From contig JAICQQ010000084.1 in the NCBI GenBank assembly GCA_025937785.1, forward strand, positions 1 to 32,763: DNA of 32,763 bases. The letters run 5' to 3'. Below are positions 1 through 11,319 of this stretch, piece by piece; position 1 is the stretch's first letter; the number at the start of each line of letters is the position of its first letter. The notes under the pieces were generated by a model, which made no database searches, was not told the origin of the DNA, and was given only the letters and a program-made list of their open reading frames with translations. The DNA is from Polyangiaceae bacterium. GTDB taxonomy: Bacteria; Myxococcota_A; Polyangia; Polyangiales; Polyangiaceae. The position numbers and the translations under genes were made by a program.

Positions 1-720
1 GACTTTCTCTTCACCGAGCCCACCCAAGGCATGACCGCGGGCGGCATTCTGCCGGCATTCGTCGGCACGATCTGGTTGGTGGCCGTCGCGCTGTTGGCTT
101 CGATACCGGTGGGCGTGGCAGCAGCGGTGTACCTTAGCGAATACGCCCCAGACAACTGGCTCACGCGGGTCATCAACCTCGCCATCATCAACTTGGCGGG
201 TGTACCGTCGATCGTGCACGCCCTGTTCGGCGTGGGTGCGTTCGTGCTCTTCTTCGGCTTCGGCACCAGTATCTTGGCTGCCAGTTGCACACTTGCCGTC
301 ATGAGCCTGCCGGTGGTGATCGTGGCGACGCGCGAGTCATTGCAAGCGGTCCCGCACGCCTTTCGAGAAGCCTGCTGGAACATGGGTGCCACGCGCTGGC
401 AAACGATTTACCGCGTCGTGCTCCCCAATTCGATCAGCGGCATCCTCACCGGTGTGATCCTCGAGGTCTCGCGTACGACCGGAGAAACGGCGCCGATCAT
501 GTTCACCGGAGCGGCCTTCTTCCTGCCATTCTTGCCCGAGAGCGTCTTCGACCAGACCATGGCGATGTCGCTCCACTTGTTCGTGATTTCGACGCAGGTA
601 CCCGGGGTCCCCGAGCAGTTGCCCTACGGCGTAGCGTTGGTCCTGATCGGCATCGTGCTCGTCATGAACGCCGCGTCGATAGGCTTTCGCATGTACCTTC
701 GAGGCAAGAAGAAGTGGTGA
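1..720 (+). CDS. pstA: Phosphate ABC transporter permease PstA (5' partial)
   Basis: Inner-membrane permease subunit of the high-affinity phosphate importer. The reading frame is open from base 1 (it reads DFLFTEPTQG before the first internal Met at 31), so the 5' end lies outside the window and the true start is not visible. The visible part has several hydrophobic membrane segments and the permease cytoplasmic loop that contacts the ATPase (around RESLQAVPHAFREACWNMGA, in-window residues about 110-130), followed by the PstA-typical TTGETAPIMFTGAAF stretch. It ends in a basic tail (RGKKKW). The stop overlaps the GTG start of the next ATPase gene, indicating translational coupling. PstC and PstS would be expected upstream. 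Family assignment is secure; only completeness is limited. Confidence 0.93.
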   Translation, partial: DFLFTEPTQGMTAGGILPAFVGTIWLVAVALLASIPVGVAAAVYLSEYAPDNWLTRVINLAIINLAGVPSIVHALFGVGAFVLFFGFGTSILAASCTLAVMSLPVVIVATRESLQAVPHAFREACWNMGATRWQTIYRVVLPNSISGILTGVILEVSRTTGETAPIMFTGAAFFLPFLPESVFDQTMAMSLHLFVISTQVPGVPEQLPYGVALVLIGIVLVMNAASIGFRMYLRGKKKW

Positions 721-1485
721 AGGCGGTGCCCCCCGACCCCGAGGTGGAGGTGCTGGTGCGCGATCTATCGATCGCGTACGGCAAGAAGACCGTGCTCTCC
801 GGCGTCAACCTCCAGATCAAGCAGAACGAGATCTTCGGGATTATCGGGCCGGCAAACAGCGGCAAGACCTCGTTCTTGCGCGTGCTCAATCGCATGGACG
901 AGTTCACCTCGGGCATGCACTTCAGCGGTAACGTCGAGATCGGGGGCAAGAACGTGCGTTCTTGGCGCAACCTGTACGCCCTCAGGCGCCGGATCGGCGT
1001 GGTGTTCCCGCTGCCCGTGGGCTTGCCGCTCAGCGTGTACGACAACGTGGCGCTGGCGCCGCGGCTCGCCGGTGTTCGCGACAAGCGAAAGCTCGATGAA
1101 ATCGTCGAGCGCTCCCTGACGCGTGCCGCGTTGTGGGACGAGGTGAAGGATCGCCTGAAGTCGCTGGGCAGCTTGTTGTCAGGCGGACAGCAACAACGGC
1201 TCACCATCGCGCGAGCCCTGTCTCAAGATCCCAAGCTGCTGCTCCTGGACGAATTCTCGATCGCGGTGGATCCGGTAACCACGATGCGCATCGAGGACGT
1301 GCTGAAGGAGCTGCGCAAAGAGATCACGATCGTGCTCGTCACGAACCTGGTCCAACAGGCAGAGCGATTGGCCAATCGCACCGCTTTCTTTCTCATGGGC
1401 GAATGCGTCGAGATCGGAGAGACCGAAGCCATGTTCAGCGACGGTCATACCGATGAGCGCACGGCCAAGTATCTCGGAGGGCACT

Positions 1486-1493
<8 letters not shown>
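717..1493 (+). CDS. PstB-like ATPase with degenerate Q-loop and H-loop (PstB paralogue 1)
   Basis: ATP-binding subunit of the Pst phosphate importer, about 258 aa, close to normal PstB length. The start is the GTG at 717, which overlaps the pstA stop (GTGA). Visible motifs: Walker A GPANSGKT (residues 44-51), intact signature LSGGQQQR (154-161), Walker B LLLLDE (174-179). Two otherwise near-invariant catalytic positions are changed. The Q-loop, normally MVFQKPNP in PstB, reads VVFPLPVG (Gln replaced by Pro98), and the switch His of VTHN is Asn210 (VTNL). The D-loop is also altered (SIAVD instead of SALD). The gene is immediately followed by a second PstB whose only lost motif is the signature. 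I infer that the two form an obligate heterodimer. It could instead be a decaying duplicate, but the frame is intact and overlaps both neighbours. Confidence 0.9.
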
Positions 1494-2277
<784 letters not shown>

Positions 2278-2337
2278 ACGGCGAGTCATCGCCACAGCAC
2301 CCCCCCCCGTGACGACGGGCCGGCCCCTCCGCCCACT

Positions 2338-2354
2338 GCAAAATGGTACATTTG
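2338..2354 (+). promoter_or_regulatory. AT-rich near-palindrome upstream of the porin gene
   Basis: GCAAAATG-GTA-CATTTGC is an inverted repeat with one bulged A. It lies in an unusually AT-rich patch (about 2338-2400) of the 179-nt gap between pstB and the porin gene, 103 nt before the porin start. This is where a separate porin promoter or operator would sit. It does not match the classic Pho box well enough to call it one. Further down, GATTG-TCGTT-CAATC (2400-2414) can form a small hairpin. Confidence 0.35.
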
Positions 2355-2456
2355 CTTGAATTCCCTCCTTTCTTGGTAGGAAAAGTTCCTTTCGCGCTGA
2401 TTGTCGTTCAATCGGCCGAGGAACGGCGGCACAACGGCTGCGAAAGGAAACATTCC

Positions 2457-3842
2457 GTGCTCAGAACTCACCGCCTTACTCGTACCCTCGCCTGTCTCGG
2501 CTCCCTCGTCGCGACGCCCGCGTTCGCGCAAACCGCAGTGCCGGAGGCAGCCCCCGACGCCGCCGCGGCTGCGCCAGCACCGGCCGCTCCGGCGCCGGCG
2601 TCGCCGACTCCGGCTCCTGCAGCAGCGGCGCCGGCAGCACCACCGGCACCGGCACCAGCACCGACGACCGAGGCGGTGCCTGCGACCGCTGAGCTCGCAC
2701 CCGCGCCAGCACCGGCAGTCACTGCAACCGAACCGACGCCACTCGCGCCGTTGCCGGAAGAGGGTGACGCCAAGCCACCGGCCGACGTCGGTTACGACAA
2801 AGGCTTCTTCATCGAACAAGGAGTCAACAGTCTGAATGTCCAGGGGCGAGTCCAGCTCCGCTTCACGCACCTGGAAGTCAAGGACGCGAAGAACAAGGAC
2901 GCCTTCGAGCTCGCGCGCGCTCAGCTCTACCTCAAGGGCAGTGTCTTCACGAAAGGCCTGTCTTACAAGGTGCAGATTGATTTCGGGAGAGGCAACACCG
3001 CACTCAAGGACTTCTACTTCGACTATTGCGTGGCCGACGACATGTTGTGCATTCGACCGGGCCAATCCAAGCGCCCGTTCTCGCGCCAGCAGATCGTGTC
3101 GGACGCCAACTTCGAACTGGTCGATCGCTCGATCACCGATCGAACCTTTGGCGGTGGCCGTGACATCGGTCTATTGCTGCACGACAACTACGAGAAATCA
3201 CCGACGTTCGAGTACGCCATCGGCCTGTTCAACGGCACCGGAGAGAGGTCCAGCTTCTCGGGTGCGGGCACGGCGGACACGACCACGGGTGACGTCGACG
3301 TCACGAGCGGCAGCTTCAGCAACGTTCCTAGCATGTGGAACCCTGCGCTCACGCTGCACCTCGGCTACAACCACGGTGGCATCAAGGGCTACAGCGAAGC
3401 CGACCTGGAAGGCGGCGGTTTCCGCTTCGGGGTCGCCGGCAGCATCGAAGCGCAGCTCGACGCCGACAACGACGACGACTCGCTGGTCAAGATGGAGGCT
3501 GATGCCGTGATCAAGATCGAAGGCTTCTCGGTCAGCGGCGCGGTCTATCGCACGACCCAGCAGGACGGCGAGGGCTTCGGTGACCGCACGCTCGGCGACG
3601 GAGGCGGCCACGTGCAGGCAGGTTACGTGATCTCGAAGGTGTTTCAGCCGGTGCTGCGCTACGGCATCGTCGATCCGCGCCACGACCAATCGAACAACAT
3701 CGAAGAAGAGTACGCGGCTGGCTTCAACGTCTACTTCGACAAGCATGACTTGAAGTGGCAGAACGACTTGACCGCCCTGAACCACAACAGCAGCGACACC
3801 ACCGACTGGCAGTTTCGCACTCAGGCTCAGCTGACCTTCTAG
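2457..3842 (+). CDS. Phosphate-selective porin (OprO/OprP family) with Pro/Ala-rich N-terminal linker
   Basis: Predicted outer-membrane beta-barrel porin, 461 aa. I start it at the GTG at 2457 because AAGGA lies 8 nt upstream and the first 24 residues then form a normal signal peptide (Arg-rich start, hydrophobic core, ATPAFA cleavage before QTAVPE). Starting at 2343 would bury that signal. Residues 25-110 are a Pro/Ala-rich low-complexity linker. From about 111 the sequence resembles the porin O/P family (Pfam Porin_O_P): NVQGRVQLRF, alternating beta strands, PGQSKRPFSRQQ, and a terminal aromatic (QAQLTF) typical of barrels inserted by BamA. Its position directly after pstAB supports phosphate or polyphosphate uptake. 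Only 12 nt separate it from the convergent oppF gene. Confidence 0.85.
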   Translation: MLRTHRLTRTLACLGSLVATPAFAQTAVPEAAPDAAAAAPAPAAPAPASPTPAPAAAAPAAPPAPAPAPTTEAVPATAELAPAPAPAVTATEPTPLAPLPEEGDAKPPADVGYDKGFFIEQGVNSLNVQGRVQLRFTHLEVKDAKNKDAFELARAQLYLKGSVFTKGLSYKVQIDFGRGNTALKDFYFDYCVADDMLCIRPGQSKRPFSRQQIVSDANFELVDRSITDRTFGGGRDIGLLLHDNYEKSPTFEYAIGLFNGTGERSSFSGAGTADTTTGDVDVTSGSFSNVPSMWNPALTLHLGYNHGGIKGYSEADLEGGGFRFGVAGSIEAQLDADNDDDSLVKMEADAVIKIEGFSVSGAVYRTTQQDGEGFGDRTLGDGGGHVQAGYVISKVFQPVLRYGIVDPRHDQSNNIEEEYAAGFNVYFDKHDLKWQNDLTALNHNSSDTTDWQFRTQAQLTF

Positions 3843-3854
3843 CGCACGGCCTGG

Positions 3855-5482
3855 TCAAGGTTCCGAGCTGGATGCGCCCAACGATACGCTCAGGTCGTCG
3901 TTGGGCGTGCTCGGGTCCTGGCCCTGGCTGATCACCGCTCCGGGTTTGCTCGAGCCGCCCGCGCGCAGGGCGTAGGGGCGCCCCCAGGGGTCCGTGAGCT
4001 TGCCGTCCGGCAGCACGTCGAACAAGCGCCAGCCGAGCCCTGCCAAGGATTCGGGGGGGCTGCCGGTTCGCTCGCGGAAGGCTTCGACGTGCCCCGCCAG
4101 CGCGGTCAGCTCCGCCCGGGCGCGCGCGACCCTGGCGTGCTCGCCGAGCGTATGACCCAGCACCAGCGCAATCACCAGCGCAGCAGCGAGCGCGCAATCA
4201 GCGCCGAGCGGTCGGCGCAGGCGCGGTCGCACCCAGAACCAATACGCCCCCACGCTCGAGCACAGCCCGATGAACCAGAAGCCGGTGAGCACGGCGCCGA
4301 TCCCAGCAAACACCAACGCCTTGGCCAACGCCGGCTCCGGCGGCGCCGCGTCGCCCGCACTCTCGGGCCCGGCCTCGAGAGCCGGGACGGGCGCCCGAGT
4401 CTCCACCTCTACCGGGACGGCAGCCTCTCGCAACGCACGCTCCTGCTCGTTCTGCAGCTCTCGTTCTCGAGTGCGCCGATCCAGCTCCGGGAACCAATCG
4501 GCGTCGTTCTCGAGACCGTCGGCGTGATGGCAACGCACCTGGTGCTGCGCGCCGAGCTTCAGGAGCCGAGGCTCGTCGCGCGAGCAGCGATCGAATACTG
4601 CGGGGCAGCGCGTATGAAAACGGCAGCCGCTCGGCGGGTTGAGCGGCGTGGGCACGTCGCCGGTCAGCACTTTGCGCTTCTGCCTCGACTTCGGGTCAGG
4701 CAAGGGGATCGCGGAGAGCAACGAGCGAGTGTACGGATGCGCGGGATTTTCGAACAGCTCGTCCGAAGCGGTCAGCTCGACGATTTGACCGAGATACATG
4801 ACGGCAATGCGATCGCAGATGTGCTTGACGACGGAGAGATCGTGCGAAATGAACAGGTAGGCAAGGCCGAGCTCGTCTTTGAGTCCCACGAGCAGGTTGA
4901 TCACCTGCGCCCGAATCGACACGTCCAGCGCCGAAACGGCTTCGTCGCACACGATGAACTTCGGGTTCAGCGCGATCGCCCGCGCGATGCCGATGCGCTG
5001 GCGCTGTCCTCCTGAAAACTGGTGGGGGTAGCGATTGGCGAAACTGCCGGTCACACCGACCTTCTCGAGCAACTCACCGACGCGCGCGTCGAGATCGCGC
5101 CGCTTGACCAGACCATGCGCCACCAGCGCCTCACCCACGATGTCCCGAACGCGCATACGTGGGTTCAGCGAGCTGAACGGATCTTGAAAGATGATCTGCA
5201 TCTCGCGGCGGGCCGCTCGCAGCTCCCTCGGGCCCAACGTCATCAGATCTCGCCCTGCAAATCGGATCGATCCGGCGCTCGGTTCGATCAACCGCAGCAA
5301 CGAGCGCCCCGCCGTCGTTTTGCCGCACCCCGACTCACCCACGAGCCCGAGGGCCTCGCCGGGCCAGAGCTCGAACGAGACGCCGTCCACGGCACGCACG
5401 CTGCCCACCTGACGGCTGAGTACCCCCCGGGTCACCGGAAAGTGCTTGGAAAGGCCCTGCACGGACAGCAGCGGTTCGTCGC

Positions 5483-5486
<4 letters not shown>
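3855..5486 (-). CDS. oppF: OppF-type peptide ABC ATPase fused to a membrane segment and a GspG pseudopilin-like domain
   Basis: Second ATPase of the oligopeptide importer, 543 aa against about 330 for ordinary OppF. The start is the GTG at 5486 (AGGAG just upstream; overlaps the oppD stop). Residues 1-325 are classical: Walker A GESGCGKT (50-57), Gln101, signature FSGGQ (157-161), Asp181-Glu182, His215, then the oligopeptide-type C-terminal region with four Cys (288, 294, 301, 319) in the pattern reported to hold an Fe-S cluster in this family. After a charged segment (330-360) and a linker come two hydrophobic helices (about 389-418 and 430-447). Residues about 455-535 then resemble the type II secretion pseudopilin GspG C-terminal domain, with DPWGRPY (499-505) and a late Asp-rich loop (TPNDDLSV). 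The frame is continuous. The role of the extension is unknown. Confidence 0.88.
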
Positions 5487-6561
<1,075 letters not shown>

Positions 6562-6565
<4 letters not shown>

Positions 6566-7845
6566 CGGCGCAGCCTCGGATCGAGGGCATCGCGCAACCC
6601 CTCGCCTACCAGATTGAACACGCTCACCACGAAGAAGATCGCGAAGCCGGGAGCCAGCACCAACCACAGCTTGTGCTCGGTGCGCCCGGTGTTCAGCGTT
6701 TCGCCCCAACTAGCGACGCTGGGATCCCCTACCCCCAAAAACGCCAGACTCGACTCGATCAAGATCGCCGCTGCAATGCCGAAGGTCGCGCTCACCAGCA
6801 CCGGCGCCACGGCATTCGGCAAAATGTGTCGGAAGATGATGCGCCGTTCACTGAGCCCGAGCGCGCGCGCTGCCTGGACGTAGTCGAGGCTGGTCTGCTT
6901 CAAGAACTCCGCGCGGATCAGGCGCGCCACACCGGTCCAGCCCGTGAAGCCGATGATCAGCATCACGTGGAAGATCGAGCGCTTTTCGATCAACGCCGCG
7001 ATGGTCAGGATCAGAAAGAAACTCGGAAAGCAGATCATCACCTCGATCAGTCGCGAGATCCAGTTGTCGACCCAGCGTCCGTAGTAGCCCGCGAGCGCGC
7101 CCAACACGATGCCGATCGAGACGTAGATCGCTACGGCGACGATGCCGATCGTGAGTGAGATCCGCGTTCCGTACAGCATGCGAGCGAAGACGTCGCGCCC
7201 CTCGTAGTCGGTGCCGAGCCAGTGGCGACCGCTGGGCGGCGCCACGCTGTGCTCGGGATCGGTATCGCGGTAGCCAAAACGTCGCAGCGGAAACACCGCG
7301 GTGTAGCTCTTGCCCTGCGCGTCGTATTCGGCGGCCCGCGCTGCGTAGTTCTCCACCTTCTCGGTGAAGAACAGCGGATTGCTCACGCCGAGCATGCTGG
7401 CAGGAAGCATCGAGGTCGCCAGGATGACGTGACCGACGGCCAGGCCTAGCAGCAGGCGAAGCTTGAGCCTGGTGAAGCTCGCGCCCCAGCGCTTGCGAGC
7501 ACCGAGAACGATCGCCAGGTACAGCGGCAGCAGCACCAGCGCCAAGTTGAAGAAGATGTCGACCGAGTTCTCGAACAACAGCCGGTTGAACAGGCTGCGC
7601 AGGAACGGAAAACGCGTGACGCCGTCGGCGCTGAAGTAAAACGGCTGATTCAACGAGATGACCGGCGCGAAGATAGCCAAGATCACGAGCGCCCCGATGC
7701 ACCACACCCCCCAAAGGCTGATGCGGTTCTTCTTCAGCTGCGCCCAGACCGTGCTCAGGTACGACGCCTGATCGGGCCCCTGCTGTTCGCCCGCAGGCGC
7801 CGGGGGTTCCGCGGGGGGCGGCATGGAGCTGTCGAGCCCGATCAT
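6562..7845 (-). CDS. oppC: Oligopeptide ABC transporter permease OppC with large periplasmic/membrane insertion
   Basis: Inner-membrane permease, 427 aa, longer than the roughly 300 aa of typical OppC. A cytoplasmic N-terminus rich in Pro precedes the first membrane helix (about 45-65). Classical OppC sequence resumes at HWLGTDYEGRDVFARMLYGTR (208-228), followed by the permease core and the EAA-type loop (DYVQAARALGLSERR, 321-335) that contacts the ATPases. Residues about 66-205 are extra: two or so additional hydrophobic helices (about 97-115 and 131-150) and a charged stretch with NPLFFTEKVENYAARAAEYD. The ATG start overlaps the oppB stop (ATGA). Function as a permease is secure; the insertion's role is unknown. 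Confidence 0.92.
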
Positions 7846-9296
7846 TGGTAGCGAATCCTCGGGTCGACGAGGGCGTAGCTGAGATCGGTGAGCAGGATCC
7901 CCACCAGCACGAGCACGGTCGTGAGCAACTGCACCCCCATCAGCACGTTGTAGTCACGCTGATAGATGGAATCGACGACCCACAGCCCGAGCCCCGGAAT
8001 GCCGAAGATGTACTCGATGATCACCGAGCCCCCCAGCACGGCCGGCAACAGCCCCGCGAGCAAGGTCAAGATCGGCAGCAAGCCGTTCTTCACGGCGTGT
8101 TTTCCGATCACGACGCGTTCGCTGAGACCCTTGGCGCGCGCGGTTCGAATGTAGTCCGAACGAATCACCTCGAGCAGGCCGCTGCGCATGTAACGGCTGA
8201 TGGCGGCGAGGGAGCCGTAGGTCATGCAAAACAACGGCAGCACCAGATGCCAGCCGATGTCACGCCAAGCCTCGAGCGTCGTCAACTGGCCGGCGTCCGC
8301 CGATTGCCAGCCCCCCGTAGGAAACCAGCGCAGGCTCGGCACGTCCGACCCCTCGGAGATGGCGTACAGCAGCACGGTGGCGACGAAGAAGGACGGGAGC
8401 GAGTAAAGCATGAACAGCCCCACCGTGAGCGTCCGGTCCGAGCGTGTCCCGGAGTAGACGGCCGAGTAGATGCCGAGCGGGATCGCGATCGAGTACGCCA
8501 AGATCAAGGACAGCACCGACAATGACAGCGAGTACTTGAGCTTGCTGACGAGCGTGCTCAGCACCGGCTGCTTCGTGACGAGCGACACGCCGAAATCGAG
8601 CTTCAGCAGGTTCGCCCAATACTTGGCGAAACGTGTCTCCAAGAACAGCGTGCGTACCTTCTCGCCGAAGGAGTAACGATAGCGCGACGCGCGCTCGGCG
8701 TAGAACTTGCGCCAAGCCGCGATCACCTTCTGCTTGTCGGCCTCGGGCGTGGTAACCGGGTAGCGCAGCTCACGCACCAGCGCGTTCTCCAGGTCGATGG
8801 CGCGATTCTGCGCCGCGATTTCAGGGCTCGGGTGCGGCTCGTAGGGATCGATGAGCGGCCGCCTTGCCGTCCGCGACAGGAAAAATACAGAGAAGTCGCG
8901 GATTGTCGTGGCATCTTCTCGGTCGCTACGGTTCATGAGCTCGATCAGCGGCGGAACCGCGAACGCACCCCAATCCTCGAGCTGCTCGTAGGCCGCGATC
9001 CGTTCGCTGGCCGTGGCCGGGGTCTGCTGCGCGACGATTCGCACTTCGCGTTCGATGTCCCCAAGCGTCAGCAGGAAGCGCGTATTGAACAGCGTGGGCT
9101 TGTCGAGGTTGAACTGCTCACGAAAGATCTGAAACGACTCCTGCGTCCCCGCCTCGCCCAGGTTCTGCAGGCCCTCAGCTTGATTCTGCGCGCCGGGTCG
9201 CCCGGGCGCCAGGTTGAGCACGACGAAGATGATCAGCGAAATCCCGAAAAACGTCGGGATCATGATCAGAAGGCGCCGGATGACGTAGTCCGTCAT
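7842..9296 (-). CDS. oppB: Oligopeptide ABC transporter permease OppB with about 150-residue insertion
   Basis: Inner-membrane permease, 484 aa against about 310 for usual OppB. The N-terminal helix (MTDYVIRRLLIMIPTFFGIS) and motif LNLAPGRPG are classical. Sequence expected to continue from LDKP (65-68) to the FG-containing loop instead picks up at YWANLLKLDFGVS (227-239), so residues about 70-222 are inserted. That insert is soluble and largely helical. One stretch (AAYEQLEDWGAFAVPPLIEL, 101-120) looks like a HEAT/PBS-lyase repeat. The remaining permease core has its EAA loop at about 381-408 (DYIRTARAKGLSERVVIGKH). The gene sits 18 nt after oppA. The insertion probably lies in the first periplasmic loop and could contact OppA. 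Confidence 0.92.
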   Translation of the reverse strand: MTDYVIRRLLIMIPTFFGISLIIFVVLNLAPGRPGAQNQAEGLQNLGEAGTQESFQIFREQFNLDKPTLFNTRFLLTLGDIEREVRIVAQQTPATASERIAAYEQLEDWGAFAVPPLIELMNRSDREDATTIRDFSVFFLSRTARRPLIDPYEPHPSPEIAAQNRAIDLENALVRELRYPVTTPEADKQKVIAAWRKFYAERASRYRYSFGEKVRTLFLETRFAKYWANLLKLDFGVSLVTKQPVLSTLVSKLKYSLSLSVLSLILAYSIAIPLGIYSAVYSGTRSDRTLTVGLFMLYSLPSFFVATVLLYAISEGSDVPSLRWFPTGGWQSADAGQLTTLEAWRDIGWHLVLPLFCMTYGSLAAISRYMRSGLLEVIRSDYIRTARAKGLSERVVIGKHAVKNGLLPILTLLAGLLPAVLGGSVIIEYIFGIPGLGLWVVDSIYQRDYNVLMGVQLLTTVLVLVGILLTDLSYALVDPRIRYQ

Positions 9297-9314
9297 GAGT
9301 CAGTCCTGCCTGCT

Positions 9315-11288
9315 TCAGTCGTGAGCCGCCACCCACCAGGGAAAAGAATCGGCGATGGGTCGCTCCTGGGCAAACACGACGTTCTTCACCTCCGTCCGCC
9401 AACAATAGACGACCTTCTGATACATGAAGAAGGCGTACGGCTGGGCTTCGTGCAGGATGCGATGGAGTCGACGAAACAGCGCTTGCCGTTCTTCCGTCAC
9501 GAAGGTTTCTCGGAGCTTTTCGATGATCTGGTCGGCCTCCTTATTGCGAAAGCCGACCCTGTTCGAGCCTTTGGGTTCGTCTACTTGTGACGAATGCCAG
9601 ATCTGGAACGGATCTGACTCGTAGCTCATCGACCAACCACCGGAGTAAGCATCGAAGCTCTTCTCGTCCATGCGCTTCTGCATCACGCTCCACTCCACCG
9701 AACCGACCGTGAGTTTGACACCGATCTTCAGCAGGTCTTCCTTGAAGACGTTGGCGAGCGCCGTCCACTCGGGCGAACCTGCGTAGAGTAGCAGCGTGAA
9801 TTCGAAGGGCGTGCGTTTGCCCTCGATCACTTGGTCGACCAGGCCGTCGCGATCGCTGTCCTTCCAACCCGCTTCGGCGAGCAGCGCCCGCGCGCGGTCG
9901 AGATCGAACGGCAACGGTCGGATGGTGGGATCGTTGAGCGGGGAAGCGGGTGCTGTATAACCACTGACGACCTCGCCGAGCCCTTGAAACACGCTATCCA
10001 GGATCTTTTGCCGATTGAAAGCGTGCGTCATGGCGGTGCGCACGCGCTGGTCCTTGAACAGCGGTTTCGCCATGTTCCAACCGATGAAGTAGAACGAGGG
10101 CGAGGGTACGGCGGAACACTCAATCTGACCGTTCAGGAACGGATTGTTCTTGGGCCAAGACGCCTTGGGTTTGCTCTGCCAATCGAGGACCTCTTCTCGA
10201 TACTGGCCGGGCCTGAGGTCCACGAAGTTCAGCTCGCCGGACTTGAGCTTGAGCACACTCAACGTCCGGTCGGTGTAGATAGGAAAGTCGAACTCCTTGA
10301 TTGCGGGTTTGTCGCCGGGGAAGTCGTCGTTGCGAACGAACTTCATGCGTACGCCCGGCTTGTACTCGGTCATGCGATACGGCCCGACGCCGACGTAGCC
10401 CTTGTTGTTGTACCAATGCTGATTGATGCGAAGCCCGAGCGTCTCCTGCGGGATCGGCTGGCCATTCTCCGTGTAGCCGTACAAGAACTCGGGCAATGGC
10501 TGCAGCCCCGACAGGGTTTGCTCGAGACTCTGATAGGTCTTTTTCTTCCAGCGCACCACGAAGGTGTACTTGTCCACCGCTTCTACCTTGTCGAGCTCTT
10601 GGAAGTAGCTCTTCATGAAGCCGTTCTCGACTTGCGGGTTCATCAGAACCTTTGCCGCGAACACGAAATCTTCCGACGTGAGCTCGTGCTCCTTGTTCAG
10701 CCAGGCGTAGCGCGGATCCGCGAGGTCGACGCCGCTCGGCTTGTGCCATTTGACGCCTCTTCTAAGGTACACCGTGTACGTTTTGTAGTCGTCCGTGATC
10801 TCGACGCGGCAGGCAGCCTGCCCGTGCCACTCCATCGGATCGGTCCACTTGTTGCGCATCGCAATCTGCAGATCCGCGTAATTGATGACGAGCTCTCTCA
10901 GCTCGGCGGCATTCTCGACCATCCAGTTGAAGCCCTTCGGGTCGCCGTAGCGCCAGCCCCGCTTGAGCACGCCGTTCATCTTCGCGCCCGCGGGCGGCCA
11001 TTGGATGCCACGGGGCTTCAGGAAGTTCTCGACCTCGGGGTGCAGCACTTTGTCGATTTCGCAGTCTCCGGCGCTGCTCGCCGCCGGCTGCGTCGCAGCA
11101 CCGCCCCCTTTGAGGCGCCCGAGCTCACCCACCAGCTTCTCGGTGGATTCGCCGAGGGCCTTGAGCTGCCGTTCCTGAGTGCTGGCGCGCTTTTCGAGGG
11201 CGTTCAGCTGCAGCACCGAAACGGTGAGCAGCACGAGCACCCCGCCGGAAAGCGCGATGCTGAGCGTAGTGGCCTTGGCTGTCTTCAT
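9315..11288 (-). CDS. oppA: Extracellular peptide-binding protein OppA-like (SBP family 5), TM-anchored
   Basis: Solute-binding subunit of the peptide importer, 657 aa. Residues about 8-28 form a hydrophobic helix without a lipobox Cys or a clear signal-peptidase site, followed by a charged heptad-like stretch (ALEKRASTQERQLKALGES, then to about 60) that should form a coiled coil. I therefore predict an inner-membrane-tethered protein with a coiled-coil stalk. The periplasmic part has family 5 features: LRRGVKWH, LTSEDFVFAAKVL, GVGPYRMTEYKPG, KLKSGELNFVDL, RTAMTHAFNR, and a C-terminal segment around EERQALFRRLHRILHEAQPY. First gene of oppABCDF; 31 nt after pgi, so co-transcription with pgi is possible. 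Confidence 0.9.
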   Translation of the reverse strand: MKTAKATTLSIALSGGVLVLLTVSVLQLNALEKRASTQERQLKALGESTEKLVGELGRLKGGGAATQPAASSAGDCEIDKVLHPEVENFLKPRGIQWPPAGAKMNGVLKRGWRYGDPKGFNWMVENAAELRELVINYADLQIAMRNKWTDPMEWHGQAACRVEITDDYKTYTVYLRRGVKWHKPSGVDLADPRYAWLNKEHELTSEDFVFAAKVLMNPQVENGFMKSYFQELDKVEAVDKYTFVVRWKKKTYQSLEQTLSGLQPLPEFLYGYTENGQPIPQETLGLRINQHWYNNKGYVGVGPYRMTEYKPGVRMKFVRNDDFPGDKPAIKEFDFPIYTDRTLSVLKLKSGELNFVDLRPGQYREEVLDWQSKPKASWPKNNPFLNGQIECSAVPSPSFYFIGWNMAKPLFKDQRVRTAMTHAFNRQKILDSVFQGLGEVVSGYTAPASPLNDPTIRPLPFDLDRARALLAEAGWKDSDRDGLVDQVIEGKRTPFEFTLLLYAGSPEWTALANVFKEDLLKIGVKLTVGSVEWSVMQKRMDEKSFDAYSGGWSMSYESDPFQIWHSSQVDEPKGSNRVGFRNKEADQIIEKLRETFVTEERQALFRRLHRILHEAQPYAFFMYQKVVYCWRTEVKNVVFAQERPIADSFPWWVAAHD

Positions 11289-11319
11289 GGCAGAACCCCT
11301 GGGAAACGCGGCAGCGAGC

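Noticed and set aside
285..716. Upstream extension of the first PstB frame
   Set aside because: It overlaps pstA in another frame and reads as Arg/His-rich nonsense; homology starts only after the GTG at 717.
2300..2309. Run of eight or nine C residues upstream of the porin
   Set aside because: Could suggest phase variation, but it lies between genes and far from any promoter element I can identify.
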